Assembly: GCA_963695975.1 (NCBI GenBank)
Contig: CAVOIB010000002.1
Coordinates: forward strand, 744,001 to 808,000
Origin: JBBQVZ01 sp963695975
GTDB taxonomy: Bacteria > Actinomycetota > UBA4738 > HRBIN12
Reading direction: 5' to 3'
DNA: 64,000 nt
Part shown: piece after piece, positions 26,152 to 34,615 of the stretch
How the letters are laid out: every line of letters begins with the position of its first letter
Position numbering within the stretch: position 1 is the stretch's first letter
Position numbers and translations under genes: made by a program
The notes under the pieces: generated by a model
The model's input: only the letters and a program-made list of their open reading frames with translations
Database searches by the model: none
Told to the model about the DNA's origin: nothing

Positions 26152-27317
26152 GCTTCCGCAAGGCGTTCTCGATCGCTGGGGTGAACCTCCGGAGGCTCCT
26201 GAAGGATCGGACCGGGTCGTTCTTCGTCTTCGTCTTCCCGTTCTTGATCATCTTGGCGATCGGAGCTGCGTTCGGGTCCGGGTTCACCCCTCAGCTCGGG
26301 GTGATCAGCCGGGGGTCGGGGCCGCTCGGACAGGACCTGCGCGTGCGGTTGGGGGCGACGGAGGGCCTCGACGTCCAGGTCTTCACCGATGCAGGCGCTA
26401 TGCGCGCCGCGATCGAGCGCGGCCAGCTGGAGGGGGCATTGGTGATCCCCCCCGGCTACGACGAACGGATCCGAGCAGGCCAGACCGTGCCGGTCGACTA
26501 CGTGGCGCGGCCGACCGCCAACCAGGAGCTGCAACTAACGATCGCGGCGGTGGTGGACGCTCAAAGTGTTGAGGTACGTGCCGCGCGGTTCGCCGTGGAG
26601 GAAGGGGTCGCATCCAGCTTCGAGGAGGGACTCAGTCGGGCGAGAGCGGTCGCGTCGACCCTGGCTGCCGTCGAGGTCGCGACGCGCACGGCCGGCGGCA
26701 ACTCCTCGGTCGGGACTTTTGCGACGGGGGCGGCGCAAGAGGTGATCCTGTTCGTGTTCCTGACGTCGCTGTCGGCCTCGTCGATGCTTATCGAGACACG
26801 CCGCTTAGGCGTGACCCGCCGGATGCTCTCCACCCCGACATCGGTGCGCACGATCCTCGTCGGCGAGATGCTCGGCCGGTACGCGATCGCCTTGACGCAG
26901 GGGCTGCTGATCGTCCTGGGGACGGTGGTGCTGTTCCAGGTCGAATGGGGGAACAAGCTGACGACCGGACTCGTCGTCTTGCTGTTCGCGCTTGCGGCGA
27001 CCGGAGCGGCGATGGTGATGGGGTCGGTCTTGCAGAACGCCTCGCAGGCCGGTGCGATGGGTGTCTTCCTGGGCCTCGTGCTCGCGGCCCTGGGCGGATG
27101 CATGGTGCCGCTCGAGGTCTTCCCTCCGGTGATGAACACGATCGCGCACTTCATCCCGCACGCCTGGGCGATCGACGCGCTCACTGCCTCTATCTCGACC
27201 GGTGCGGGCCCTGCCGACGTCGCATCGAAGCTATGGGTGCTCGCGGCGTACTCGGTTGGACTCCTTGCGCTCGCCACGGCGTTGCTCCGTCGGGCCATCA
27301 CCGGCCGTGCCTCTTGA
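26148..27317 (+). CDS. ABC-2 type permease, second of a pair
   Basis: 389 residues. Same design as its neighbour: helix at 24-42 (SFFVFVFPFLIILAIGAAFG), outer domain to about residue 200, then five or six helices; ETRRLGVTRRMLSTPTSVRTILVGEMLGR is the coupling segment. Sequence identity between the two permeases is low, which points to a true heterodimer rather than a recent duplication. Last gene of the exporter operon; substrate not readable. Confidence 0.87.
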   Translation: MSFRKAFSIAGVNLRRLLKDRTGSFFVFVFPFLIILAIGAAFGSGFTPQLGVISRGSGPLGQDLRVRLGATEGLDVQVFTDAGAMRAAIERGQLEGALVIPPGYDERIRAGQTVPVDYVARPTANQELQLTIAAVVDAQSVEVRAARFAVEEGVASSFEEGLSRARAVASTLAAVEVATRTAGGNSSVGTFATGAAQEVILFVFLTSLSASSMLIETRRLGVTRRMLSTPTSVRTILVGEMLGRYAIALTQGLLIVLGTVVLFQVEWGNKLTTGLVVLLFALAATGAAMVMGSVLQNASQAGAMGVFLGLVLAALGGCMVPLEVFPPVMNTIAHFIPHAWAIDALTASISTGAGPADVASKLWVLAAYSVGLLALATALLRRAITGRAS

Positions 27318-27350
27318 GCGGCGAACGCTTTGATGCAGGGAGCGCAAGCC

Positions 27351-27863
27351 TTATCGCGCGCCGCTCGAGGAGTAGAGCGACAGCTTGTGACCCGCCCAGT
27401 CGAAGTCCTTCTCGTAGTGCATCCCGATCTTCTCCGCGACGCGGATCGAAGCCGTGTTGTCGGGGTAGATGCAGGACACCAGCCGGTCGCGACCGAGCTG
27501 GTCGCGTGCATGATGGCGGATCGCCCGGGCGACCTCGGTGGCCAATCCTCGTCCCCACCATGGGCGGGCCAGCAGATACGCGACCTCCAACTCTTCGGCT
27601 CCGTCGATGTCGGGCCAGACGATCAACCCGCACACGCCGATCATCTCGCCCGTCTCGCGCAGGACCGTGGCGCCTTCGCCGTACCCGCGTTCCGCGTAGT
27701 GCGCGCGTTCCCGCTCGATCGCTCGTTCGGCGTCCTCGCGGGTGAGGACGCCGCCCCGTCCGATGAATCGCATCGTCTCGTCGTCGGCGTAGATCGCCGC
27801 GAGGACGTCGAGGTCGCCGAGCGCGAGCTCGCGAACGATCAGTCTCGGCGTCTCGATCAGCAT
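27351..27863 (-). CDS. GNAT family N-acetyltransferase (RimJ/RimL type)
   Basis: 170 residues from ATG 27863 (MLIETPRLIVREL), the usual opening of the RimJ/RimL branch; an upstream GTG-type extension to 27932 adds unconserved Arg-rich sequence overlapping the neighbour. The acetyl-CoA loop RPWWGRGLATEV fits R/QxxGxG/A, and DNTASIRVAEKIGM is the C-terminal signature. Substrate unknown; protein N-terminal or small-molecule amines are typical. Downstream of the zinc-ribbon gene, likely same transcript. Confidence 0.85.
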   Translation of the reverse strand: MLIETPRLIVRELALGDLDVLAAIYADDETMRFIGRGGVLTREDAERAIERERAHYAERGYGEGATVLRETGEMIGVCGLIVWPDIDGAEELEVAYLLARPWWGRGLATEVARAIRHHARDQLGRDRLVSCIYPDNTASIRVAEKIGMHYEKDFDWAGHKLSLYSSSGAR

Positions 27864-27897
27864 CGGCGTGCGAGAGCGGCCCGCGGTTCGCACGGGA

Positions 27898-28302
27898 TCA
27901 CGGCGTCGTTCGGCTGCGGAACAGATGCCCACAATCCGTGCACTTGCGATTCACGCGAGCGGCAGGACCGGCGTGGCTGAACGGTTGCGTGTGGGTCGAT
28001 CCGCATGAGGGGCACGCGGTCGTGGCGCGTGGCGCATGCGCCTCTCCGCGAGGGATCCACGTCTCGTCGAGCGTGGTCTCGGCCCCCGCGGCCGTCAGAC
28101 GAACGACGGCTTGGCGCGCGTCGTCCGGCAGCGCCCGATCGAGGACGACGAGCGGAAGGTCGCCGGCGTCCAACGCGACCCGCACGCCCGTCACCCGCTC
28201 GATCGTGTCAGCGACATCCTCCTCGCTCTCCGGCTCCCACCCCGTCACGGTCAGGGTGGCGCGGAGCACCTCGCCCTCGTGTTCGTTCGGCGGATCGCTC
28301 AC
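27898..28302 (-). CDS. Hypothetical protein with C-terminal zinc ribbon
   Basis: 134 residues. Residues 10-80 form a small alpha/beta domain (LRATLTVTGWEPESEEDVADTIERVTG) resembling the ribosomal L7/L12 C-terminal-like fold in pattern only. Residues 95-128 hold two CxxC knuckles (CPSCGS and CTDCGH) 23 residues apart, a zinc ribbon. No family name can be given. Its ATG overlaps the stop of the YbaK-like gene, so the two are co-translated; a nucleic-acid or translation role would fit that partner but is inference. Confidence 0.65.
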   Translation of the reverse strand: MSDPPNEHEGEVLRATLTVTGWEPESEEDVADTIERVTGVRVALDAGDLPLVVLDRALPDDARQAVVRLTAAGAETTLDETWIPRGEAHAPRATTACPSCGSTHTQPFSHAGPAARVNRKCTDCGHLFRSRTTP

Positions 28303-28829
28303 GTCGCTCCGTCCGATCGCGACACGTCGACGACAGACGCGTGGAGCGTCGAGAACAGGGCCGCCGGTTCGACGTGGAGGTTCACCCCGTGCGCCCCCGC
28401 GCCGATCGCGACCGGCTGGCTAACGTCGATCGCCGCATCCGCGATCACGGGCCAAGCGTTCGCCGAGCCGAACGGCGTGATGGCGCCGCGCTCGTAACCG
28501 GTCGCCGCCCGGGCCTCGTCCGCATCCGGAAGAGACAGGCGCTTGACGCCCAGGTGAGCGCGGATCTTGGGCCAGTCGATCTGCCGCCCGCCGGGGACGA
28601 GCACGAAGACGTAGTCATCCGCGCCGCGGCGGATCACGATCGTCCGCAGCAGCTGGCCGAGCTCGATGCCTTGCAGGGCGGCGCTCTCCTCGGCGCTCGT
28701 CGGCCGTTTGGTCCGCACCACATCGAACCGAAGTCCGAGGTCCGATGCCGCGGTAGCTCCCGGTGCGTCGTTCAGGCTCGTTCCTCCTGCTCGGATCACG
28801 GTCACCACCATATCGTCCGGCGTTTTCAC
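28299..28829 (-). CDS. YbaK/aminoacyl-tRNA deacylase-like protein
   Basis: 176 residues, GTG start; ATG 18 bases in is an alternative. The YbaK/ProX fold is recognised from LRFDVVRTKRPTSAEESAALQGIELGQLLRTIVIRR, FVLVPGGRQIDW, RLSLPDADEARAATGYERGAITPFG and the late Ala/Gly-rich strand. The family hydrolyses mischarged Cys- or Ala-tRNA (trans editing). The GxxxGxITPFG loop that binds the tRNA end is intact. First gene of a three-gene minus-strand unit with the zinc ribbon and GNAT genes. Confidence 0.85.
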   Translation of the reverse strand: MKTPDDMVVTVIRAGGTSLNDAPGATAASDLGLRFDVVRTKRPTSAEESAALQGIELGQLLRTIVIRRGADDYVFVLVPGGRQIDWPKIRAHLGVKRLSLPDADEARAATGYERGAITPFGSANAWPVIADAAIDVSQPVAIGAGAHGVNLHVEPAALFSTLHASVVDVSRSDGAT

Positions 28830-28958
28830 ACCGATCTCTAAGGCGATTCCAATCTCCCTCTAACCATCGTGGTGCAGGCTCTGTCCATGGCCGGAACCCC
28901 GTCGAACGTTCACCGACCCCGGAGCCGGCGCCGAGTCGGTCGTAGCCGCGAAGCGGGG

Positions 28959-29234
28959 ATGCGATCGGTGTCGAGGCTGACGCGCGTCGCCGTCGCCGCG
29001 TCGTTGGCGCTGACCGCCCTGTTCTCGGCGGTCGCAGCGATCGGGTTCTCCGGACGATCGAACGGTTCGTCGGCCGGCGCGCCGCTCGACGCGTCGACAT
29101 CGGCTTCGGGCGGATCCGCGAGCGGCCAACGGGTCGCCTTGCCGCCGACGGACGGAGGGAGCCTCACCGCGCCGCTCGCGCCTCCCATCTCACAACCGGT
29201 CGTGCCTCCCCCGGTCACCTCCGGTGGTTCGTGA
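28959..29234 (+). CDS. Small exported protein heading the redox operon
   Basis: 91 residues from ATG 28959, which has GAAGCGGGG in front and opens a typical signal peptide (MRSVSRLTRVAVAASLALTALFSAVAA). The mature part is about 60 residues of Ser/Gly/Ala/Pro with no cysteine and no conserved FMN-attachment motif, so it looks like an unstructured envelope linker. Its TGA overlaps the start of the apbE gene. Role unknown; the fixed position at the head of an ApbE / heme protein / NuoF / ferredoxin operon suggests an anchor or partner. Confidence 0.6.
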   Translation: MRSVSRLTRVAVAASLALTALFSAVAAIGFSGRSNGSSAGAPLDASTSASGGSASGQRVALPPTDGGSLTAPLAPPISQPVVPPPVTSGGS

Positions 29235-30163
29235 TGCCCGATCTGGCATCGAAGTCGTTCGCCGCGCTGGGGACGACGGCCGTCGTGGTGGTGGACGACC
29301 CCTCATGCCTGCAGACCGCGGTCACGGCGGTGAGACACGAGCTCGCCGACATCGACCGCACATGCAGCCGCTTCCGCGAGGATTCCGATCTCTCTCGTCT
29401 GAACGACGCGGATGGATCGTGGACCGACGTGGACGACCTCCTGATCCGAGCGGTGGATGCGGCGCTTCGTGCGGCGCGTTTGACCGAGGGTCTCGTCGAT
29501 CCCACGATCGGTGAGGCGATGCTGCGCATCGGTTACGACCGCGACTTCGCCGACATTTCGGCACACGGCCCCACGTCCATCGCCACGGATGGCTGGCTCT
29601 CCACACCCGGGTGGTGCGGCGTCGAGGTGCGCCGAGGTCGTTCGCAACTCCGGTTGCAGCGAGGCGTTCGACTCGATCTGGGGGCGACGGCGAAGGCGCT
29701 CGCTGCCGACCGCTCGGCCGATCGCGCCGCCACCGTTGCGGGCGCCGGCGTGTTGGTGAGCCTGGGGGGAGACATCGCTATCGCCGGTGATCCACCCGTC
29801 GGCGGATGGTCCGTAGGGATCGCGGAGGACCACGCCGCGTCTCCGGAACCCGGGGAGACGGTCGCGCTCGCCTCGGGAGGGTTGGCGACCTCGAGCACGA
29901 CCGTTCGCCGCTGGACGCGAGGCGACGTGTCCGTGCACCACATCGTGGACCCCCGCACCGGACGCGATGCCCCTGAGGTATGGCGCACGGTGTCGGTCTG
30001 CGCCGCGACCTGCGTCGATGCGAATACCGCGTCCACCGCCGCGATCGTCCTCGGTCGAGAGGCGCCGTCCTGGCTTGGCGCCCAGGGATTGCCGGCGCGG
30101 TTGGTGCGTGCGGACGGGACGATCGTTCGGGTCCGCGGATGGCCTGAACGGGCGGTCGCATGA
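29231..30163 (+). CDS. apbE: FAD:protein FMN transferase, ApbE family
   Basis: 310 residues; GTG 29231 overlaps the preceding stop, ATG 29234 is equally possible. ApbE blocks: ALGTTAVVVV at the start, DIDRTCSRFREDSDLSRLN, LDLGATAKALAADR, LVSLGGDIAIAG, ASGGLATSSTTVRRW and HHIVDPRTGRDA. These include the flavin-binding and Mg2+ residues; the enzyme attaches FMN to Ser/Thr of target proteins, usually outside the membrane. No signal peptide is seen, so it may act in the cytoplasm or use an atypical route. No clear target motif (S/T-G-A-T/S) was found in the operon's other proteins. Stop overlaps the next start (ATGA). Confidence 0.88.
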   Translation: MMPDLASKSFAALGTTAVVVVDDPSCLQTAVTAVRHELADIDRTCSRFREDSDLSRLNDADGSWTDVDDLLIRAVDAALRAARLTEGLVDPTIGEAMLRIGYDRDFADISAHGPTSIATDGWLSTPGWCGVEVRRGRSQLRLQRGVRLDLGATAKALAADRSADRAATVAGAGVLVSLGGDIAIAGDPPVGGWSVGIAEDHAASPEPGETVALASGGLATSSTTVRRWTRGDVSVHHIVDPRTGRDAPEVWRTVSVCAATCVDANTASTAAIVLGREAPSWLGAQGLPARLVRADGTIVRVRGWPERAVA

Positions 30164-31257
30164 CGGCCGTCAGCTCCTCCAAGGCCGTGTGGTATCTCAC
30201 CAGAGGAACCGGAGCCGTCTCGCTCCTGCTCCTCACGGCGGTGACGGTGCTCGGCATCTTGAACGCCGTCCGATGGTCGCCCGGGGGAACGCCGAGGTTC
30301 GTCCTGCAGCGCGTGCATCGAAACGTCTCGCTGCTCTCGGTCGTGTTCATCCTGATCCATATCGCGACCGCGGTGATCGACGGGTTCGCCCCGATCCGCT
30401 GGATCGACACGGTGGTGCCGTTCCGCTCTGCGTACCGGCCGATCTGGCTCGGACTCGGCGCCGTCGCGTTCGACCTGCTGATCGCGGTGGCCGTGACGAG
30501 TCTCCTGCGCGCGCGCGTCGGATATCGTGGCTGGCGCGCCGTGCACTGGACCGCGTACGGGTTGTGGGCGGCCGCCGTGTTCCACGGGCTCGGGATCGGG
30601 AGCGACTCGAAGCAGCTGTGGATGGTGGGCCTCGTCGTCTGTTCGATCGCCTCCGTGGTCGTGGCGGTGGCGTGGCGCGCCTCCGTCGGCTGGCAGGGTT
30701 GGACCCCGACCCGCGTCGGTATGGCGCTCGGCGCCGTGGCGGTTCCCGTGGTGCTCGGCGCGTGGTTCGTGGCGGGACCGCTGCAGCCGGGCTGGGCTGC
30801 CCGGGCCGGTACGCCCGCACAACTGCTCGCGCACACCGTTCCGACGTGGCAGCCGGCCGCGCCGACGGTCGTGCCGGCCACGATCGTGCTGCCGTCCAGC
30901 GCGACGGCTCAGGGGACGACGCGCCTCCATCGGTTGTCGGGCGGCTCGGCTCGGGTCGTGATCTCTCTCCAGACGCAAGAAGGGCCATCGCTGGATCTCC
31001 AGGTGATCCTGAACGGTCGTCAGCTCGGCCAGGGGATCTCCATGAGCGACGGGTCCGTCAGCTTGACGCCGCCGCAGAACACCGCGGTCTATCGGGGAGC
31101 GGTGACCGGACTCTCCGGCGGCAACATCAGCGCCACGCTCGCCGACGGCCACGGCGATCAGATCGAGCTCACCATGGCGCTGCAGATCTCGTCGTCCGGG
31201 CAGACCTCGGCGCAGGTGCTGATCCAGACGATCGCGACGGGGACGGCTGCGGCATGA
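30160..31257 (+). CDS. Ferric-reductase-like bis-heme membrane protein with outer beta domain
   Basis: 365 residues. Six helices in residues 15-225. His53/His67 (VHRN, LIH) and His129/His142 (VHW, FHG) give two histidine pairs 13-14 residues apart, the ligand pattern for two b hemes in ferric reductase/YedZ proteins. After the last helix a Pro/Ala/Thr linker leads to a beta-rich domain (about 260-365: STARL..., SLDLQVILNGRQLGQGIS, GAVTGLSGGNISATLADGHG) that should sit outside. No cytoplasmic FAD/NADPH domain is fused; the NuoF-like gene directly downstream (overlapping ATGA) probably takes that role. Likely carries electrons across the membrane. Confidence 0.8.
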   Translation: MTAVSSSKAVWYLTRGTGAVSLLLLTAVTVLGILNAVRWSPGGTPRFVLQRVHRNVSLLSVVFILIHIATAVIDGFAPIRWIDTVVPFRSAYRPIWLGLGAVAFDLLIAVAVTSLLRARVGYRGWRAVHWTAYGLWAAAVFHGLGIGSDSKQLWMVGLVVCSIASVVVAVAWRASVGWQGWTPTRVGMALGAVAVPVVLGAWFVAGPLQPGWAARAGTPAQLLAHTVPTWQPAAPTVVPATIVLPSSATAQGTTRLHRLSGGSARVVISLQTQEGPSLDLQVILNGRQLGQGISMSDGSVSLTPPQNTAVYRGAVTGLSGGNISATLADGHGDQIELTMALQISSSGQTSAQVLIQTIATGTAAA

Positions 31258-32561
31258 CGATCGACACATCTTTGCCGCCCCCGCCGGTCGTCGCACGGAC
31301 CGACCGGCTCTCCTCCGTGCTCGCCCAGCCGGGGGCCTGGACGACGCTCGAGGAACATCGAACACGGTTCGCCGCGCCGCCGCCGGCGGGTCGGGAACCG
31401 AACCGATCGCTGGTCGAGGCGGTCGAGCGCGCCGGGCTGCACGGGCGAGGAGGCGCTGGATTCCCTACGGCGGTGAAGTTCCACGCCGTCGCCGCGGGTC
31501 GCCGGCGCCCGATCGTCCTCGCGAACGGGAGCGAAGGTGAGCCCGCGAGTTCGAAGGACGCGCTCTTGATGTCGCGAGCGCCACATCTCGTGTTGGACGG
31601 AGCCTTCCTGGCAGCGTCCGCCGTCGGCGCCAACCAGGTGATCGTGGGCGTCAAGGTCGGGGCCGGCAACGCCCGGCAGGCCATCGCCCGTGCGCTCGAC
31701 GAGCGGTATACGGCCGAACCGTGGACGCCGCCCGTACGCATCGTCGATGTCCCCCCTCGCTACCTGGCGGGGGAGGAACGAGCGCTCGTGAACCTGATCG
31801 ACAAGGGCCGGGCGATCCCGCCTGCAGGCACATCCCGGCCGTTCGAGAGCGGGGTCGCTGGTCGCCCGACGCTCGTGCAGAACGTCGAGACCCTCGGGCA
31901 TCTAGCCTTGATCCAACAGATGGGACCGGATCGGTTCCGCGACGTCGGGCACCACGACGCCCCCGGGACGATGTTCGTGTCGCTGAGTGGGGCCGTCGCG
32001 AGGCCGGGCGTGTACGAGGTGGCCACCGGCTGGCCGCTCGCCGAGCTCATCCGGGCGGGCGGGGGATCGATCGGAGCCGTCGGCGCCGTGCTCGTCGGCG
32101 GATACGCGGGTACATGGCTGTCGGCCGAACAGGTGAAGCGAGCCACGCTCGATCGCGCCGGGATGGCAGCGGTTGATGGCATCGTCGGCTGTGGCGCCAT
32201 CGTGGTCCTCCCGTCTTCGTCGTGTGGCATCCACGAGACCGCCGCGGTGATGCGTTGGCTCGCGGACCAGACAGCTGGGCAATGCGGTCCGTGCGTGAAC
32301 GGGCTGGCGGCGATCGCCTCCACGACGGAGGATCTGCGCCGCGGTGTGGTCCACGGCGACGTCCTCGCCAGGCTCCGTCGATGGGCGGGTGACATCGAAG
32401 GCCGGGGCGCCTGCCGGTATCCCGACGGAGCGGTTCGGTTCCTGCGGAGCGCCCTCAAGACCTTCGAAGCCGACGCGTGCCGCCACGCCCTCGGCAAGCG
32501 GTGCCCGGGTGCGGCGGTTCCGACGCTCCTGCCGCTCCCCGACGTCGGGCGGGCCGCATGA
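31254..32561 (+). CDS. NuoF-like (complex I 51 kDa) flavoprotein
   Basis: 435 residues from ATG 31254 inside the preceding stop. GRGGAGFPTAVKF (64-76), NGSEGEPASSKD (91-102) and LAGEERALVNLIDKG (171-185) are the NADH/FMN-binding blocks of NuoF/HoxF. SLBB domain about 238-300 (LSGAVARPGVYEV). The C-terminal cluster domain has Cys344 and Cys347 (AGQCGPC) and Cys387 (GACRYPDG): three of the four N3-cluster cysteines, with Ala where the first should be. Probably oxidises NAD(P)H or exchanges electrons with the ferredoxin encoded next, feeding the heme protein. Confidence 0.85.
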   Translation: MTIDTSLPPPPVVARTDRLSSVLAQPGAWTTLEEHRTRFAAPPPAGREPNRSLVEAVERAGLHGRGGAGFPTAVKFHAVAAGRRRPIVLANGSEGEPASSKDALLMSRAPHLVLDGAFLAASAVGANQVIVGVKVGAGNARQAIARALDERYTAEPWTPPVRIVDVPPRYLAGEERALVNLIDKGRAIPPAGTSRPFESGVAGRPTLVQNVETLGHLALIQQMGPDRFRDVGHHDAPGTMFVSLSGAVARPGVYEVATGWPLAELIRAGGGSIGAVGAVLVGGYAGTWLSAEQVKRATLDRAGMAAVDGIVGCGAIVVLPSSSCGIHETAAVMRWLADQTAGQCGPCVNGLAAIASTTEDLRRGVVHGDVLARLRRWAGDIEGRGACRYPDGAVRFLRSALKTFEADACRHALGKRCPGAAVPTLLPLPDVGRAA

Positions 32562-32791
32562 CGGGATCGCTCCGCCTGCGCGTCGATCCGATCGCATGCA
32601 CCGGGCACGGCATCTGCGCCGAGCTGCTGCCGGAGGTGGTGCGGCTGGACGATTGGGGGTTCCCAATCATCGACGACGTCCCGATCACGCCTGAGCTCAT
32701 CGACGATGCCAAGCGGGCGGTGACCTCGTGCCCGGCGCTTGCACTCAAGTTGGAGCGAGCTCGGCTCGCCACGGCCTCCGTGCAGCGCTGA
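32558..32791 (+). CDS. Single-cluster ferredoxin, [3Fe-4S]-type cysteine set
   Basis: 77 residues, ATG in the preceding stop. Cys14, Cys20 and Cys58 (ACTGHGIC ... SCPALAL) give CX5C...C, the pattern of [3Fe-4S] ferredoxins that work with P450s and related enzymes; His17 occupies the place of the missing fourth ligand. Expected to shuttle single electrons between the NuoF-like protein and a partner. Last gene of the five-gene redox operon. Confidence 0.88.
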   Translation: MTGSLRLRVDPIACTGHGICAELLPEVVRLDDWGFPIIDDVPITPELIDDAKRAVTSCPALALKLERARLATASVQR

Positions 32792-32846
32792 CAAGCCTCG
32801 GCCTGCGGTCGAGGCCCGTGGCGCCTGGTTCATGTAGAACGACTTC

Positions 32847-33539
32847 ATGTCGAAGACCGCACCGGTGCAGGTCTACCTCGAGCGCGGCGCCAAGCGGGTG
32901 TTCGCGGGGGCGATCGAGTGGCCCGGGTGGGCGCGAAGCGGGCGCGACGACGATGCGGCGCTCGACGCCCTGATCGCGTGCGGTCCGCGCTACGCCATGG
33001 TGGTGAACGCCGTGGGGCCAGCGTTTTCCGCGCCCAGCGCACGCTCCGGCCTGCGGATCGTCGAACGGCTGGCCGGCGACGCCACGACGGATTTCGGCGC
33101 GCCGTCGATCGCACCCGAAGCGGACGCACGAGCGGTGGACGAGGCCGAGCTCGCACGGCAGCAGGCCCTCCTCCGATCGTGCTGGGAGGCGTTCGACCGA
33201 GCCACCCGGATGGCCGAGGAGGTGGAACTCGCGAAAGGACCGCGGGGGGGTGGACGCGATCTGCGCGCGATCATCTCGCACGTGGTCGGCGCGGAGGCGA
33301 GCTACCTCCGTCATCTCGGTGCCGCGAAGCCCGCGACGGACGATAACGATGTCGGTGCCGCGATCGACGAAGTTCGGCGGACCGTGCTCGACGCGATGAC
33401 CCACGCCGTCGTCGACGGCCTCCCGGCGGCCGGCCCGCGCGGAGGCAAGATCTGGAGCGTGCGCTACTTCGAGCGACGCGCAGCCTGGCACGTGCTCGAC
33501 CACGCGTGGGAGATCGAGGACCGCTCGACCGCGACCTAG
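32847..33539 (+). CDS. DinB-like domain protein
   Basis: 230 residues, ATG start. Residues 1-65 are a small alpha/beta segment resembling a HicB/antitoxin-like fold (VYLERGAKRVFAGAIEWPGWARSG); residues 100-225 are helical and end in RYFERRAAWHVLDHAWEIEDR, with the histidines at positions expected in the DinB/YfiT four-helix bundle (HVVGAEASYLRHLG, HVLDHAWE). DinB-like proteins include metal-dependent thiol transferases. Convergent with the acyl-CoA dehydrogenase-like gene; stop codons overlap by 4 bases. Confidence 0.65.
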   Translation: MSKTAPVQVYLERGAKRVFAGAIEWPGWARSGRDDDAALDALIACGPRYAMVVNAVGPAFSAPSARSGLRIVERLAGDATTDFGAPSIAPEADARAVDEAELARQQALLRSCWEAFDRATRMAEEVELAKGPRGGGRDLRAIISHVVGAEASYLRHLGAAKPATDDNDVGAAIDEVRRTVLDAMTHAVVDGLPAAGPRGGKIWSVRYFERRAAWHVLDHAWEIEDRSTAT

Positions 33540-34540
33540 TGCGCCAGTCGGCGGAGGAGCTCCTCCCGGATCGCCGCCCGAGATCCGAACACCGTCAGGA
33601 ACAGGGCCTCTCGCACCAGGCGCTGGGCGTGTTCGTGGACGAGGATCGAACGGCTGCCCTGCGTTACGGTGAGCGCGGTCGCCGCCCGCATCGCGAGCTC
33701 GGATGCCCAGGCTCGCGCGATGGGGAGCGACTCCGCGGAAGCCTCGTCGAGCGCTTCCCTCGCGGCGATCAGTTCGTCGTCGAACGCGCTCGGTCCTATC
33801 AAGCGGCAGCACCGGTCGATGAGGCCGAGCGAGAGGGATCCGTTCATCCGCAGGCCGGTCGGGTCGCGGGCGAGCACTGCGTCGTGCGGCTCGTAGCCGA
33901 CGATCCGCTCCATCGGGACGGGATGTGCCTCGAACCGAAGCGTCACCGTTCCGCTCGCGTTCGCGCCGACGAGCCGGAGGCGCTCAGCCCGCAGCGTCGA
34001 GGACGGTGATGCGTCGATCAACGACGAGACGACCGTGTCATCGTCGCGGGCCGTCACCAACAACACGTCGATCAATCCCCAACCGCTCACCCATGGGGCG
34101 TCGCCGTCCAGGAGGAGTCCGTTCGAGGTGTGGGCGGCGCTCAGGATCGCGGGTCCCGGGCGGTTCCCGGCAAGTGCGATGCCCGCCCGGCGATCACCCC
34201 GGCAGAGCGGGGCGAGCCAGGCGTCCCGGAGCCCGGGGGTCTGGCTGGCGGCGACCGCGCGCACCGGGTTGCGATGCTGGAGCCAGACGAACGCGGTCGT
34301 CAGACAGCCGGACGCGAGCGCCTCGACGACCTGGTAGGACGTGGGAAGGTCGAGGCCACCCGATCCGGCCGGGCCTGCGATCCCGTAGAAGCCGCTGCGC
34401 GCGAGCGCGTCGAGGTTGCGGCGCGGGAGCAGGTCCGAAGAGTCGGTGTCGAGCGCCGCCGGGAAGAGGACGTCATCTGCGATCTCCCACGCGCGCTCGA
34501 CGATCGGCTGCACGGTGGGACCGTACCGGACGCTGGGCAC
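33536..34540 (-). CDS. Acyl-CoA dehydrogenase-like flavoprotein
   Basis: 334 residues from GTG 34540 (MPSVRYGPTVQPIVERAWE). ACAD order is visible: N-terminal helices with LDALARSGFYGIAGPAGSGGLDLP, middle beta domain with LDGDAPWVSGWGLIDVLLVTAR, and C-terminal helices ending HEHAQRLVREALFLTVFG. It is shorter than usual (about 380), with the C-terminal arginine/FAD helix region reduced. The catalytic base cannot be placed with certainty. Substrate unknown; the group includes flavin monooxygenase-like (HpaB/DszC-type) members. Confidence 0.75.
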   Translation of the reverse strand: MPSVRYGPTVQPIVERAWEIADDVLFPAALDTDSSDLLPRRNLDALARSGFYGIAGPAGSGGLDLPTSYQVVEALASGCLTTAFVWLQHRNPVRAVAASQTPGLRDAWLAPLCRGDRRAGIALAGNRPGPAILSAAHTSNGLLLDGDAPWVSGWGLIDVLLVTARDDDTVVSSLIDASPSSTLRAERLRLVGANASGTVTLRFEAHPVPMERIVGYEPHDAVLARDPTGLRMNGSLSLGLIDRCCRLIGPSAFDDELIAAREALDEASAESLPIARAWASELAMRAATALTVTQGSRSILVHEHAQRLVREALFLTVFGSRAAIREELLRRLAH

Positions 34541-34615
34541 GGCGACGCCACCCCCACGCGCCGGGCTGACCGAGCGCCGGGTATCGTCCGTTCTGACCGG
34601 ACAAGGAGGGTGTCG

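Noticed and set aside
28959..31257. ApbE target site in the exported peptide or the heme protein
   Set aside because: No S/T-G-A-T/S motif in the expected DxxSGAT-like context was found; serine/glycine-rich stretches alone are not enough.
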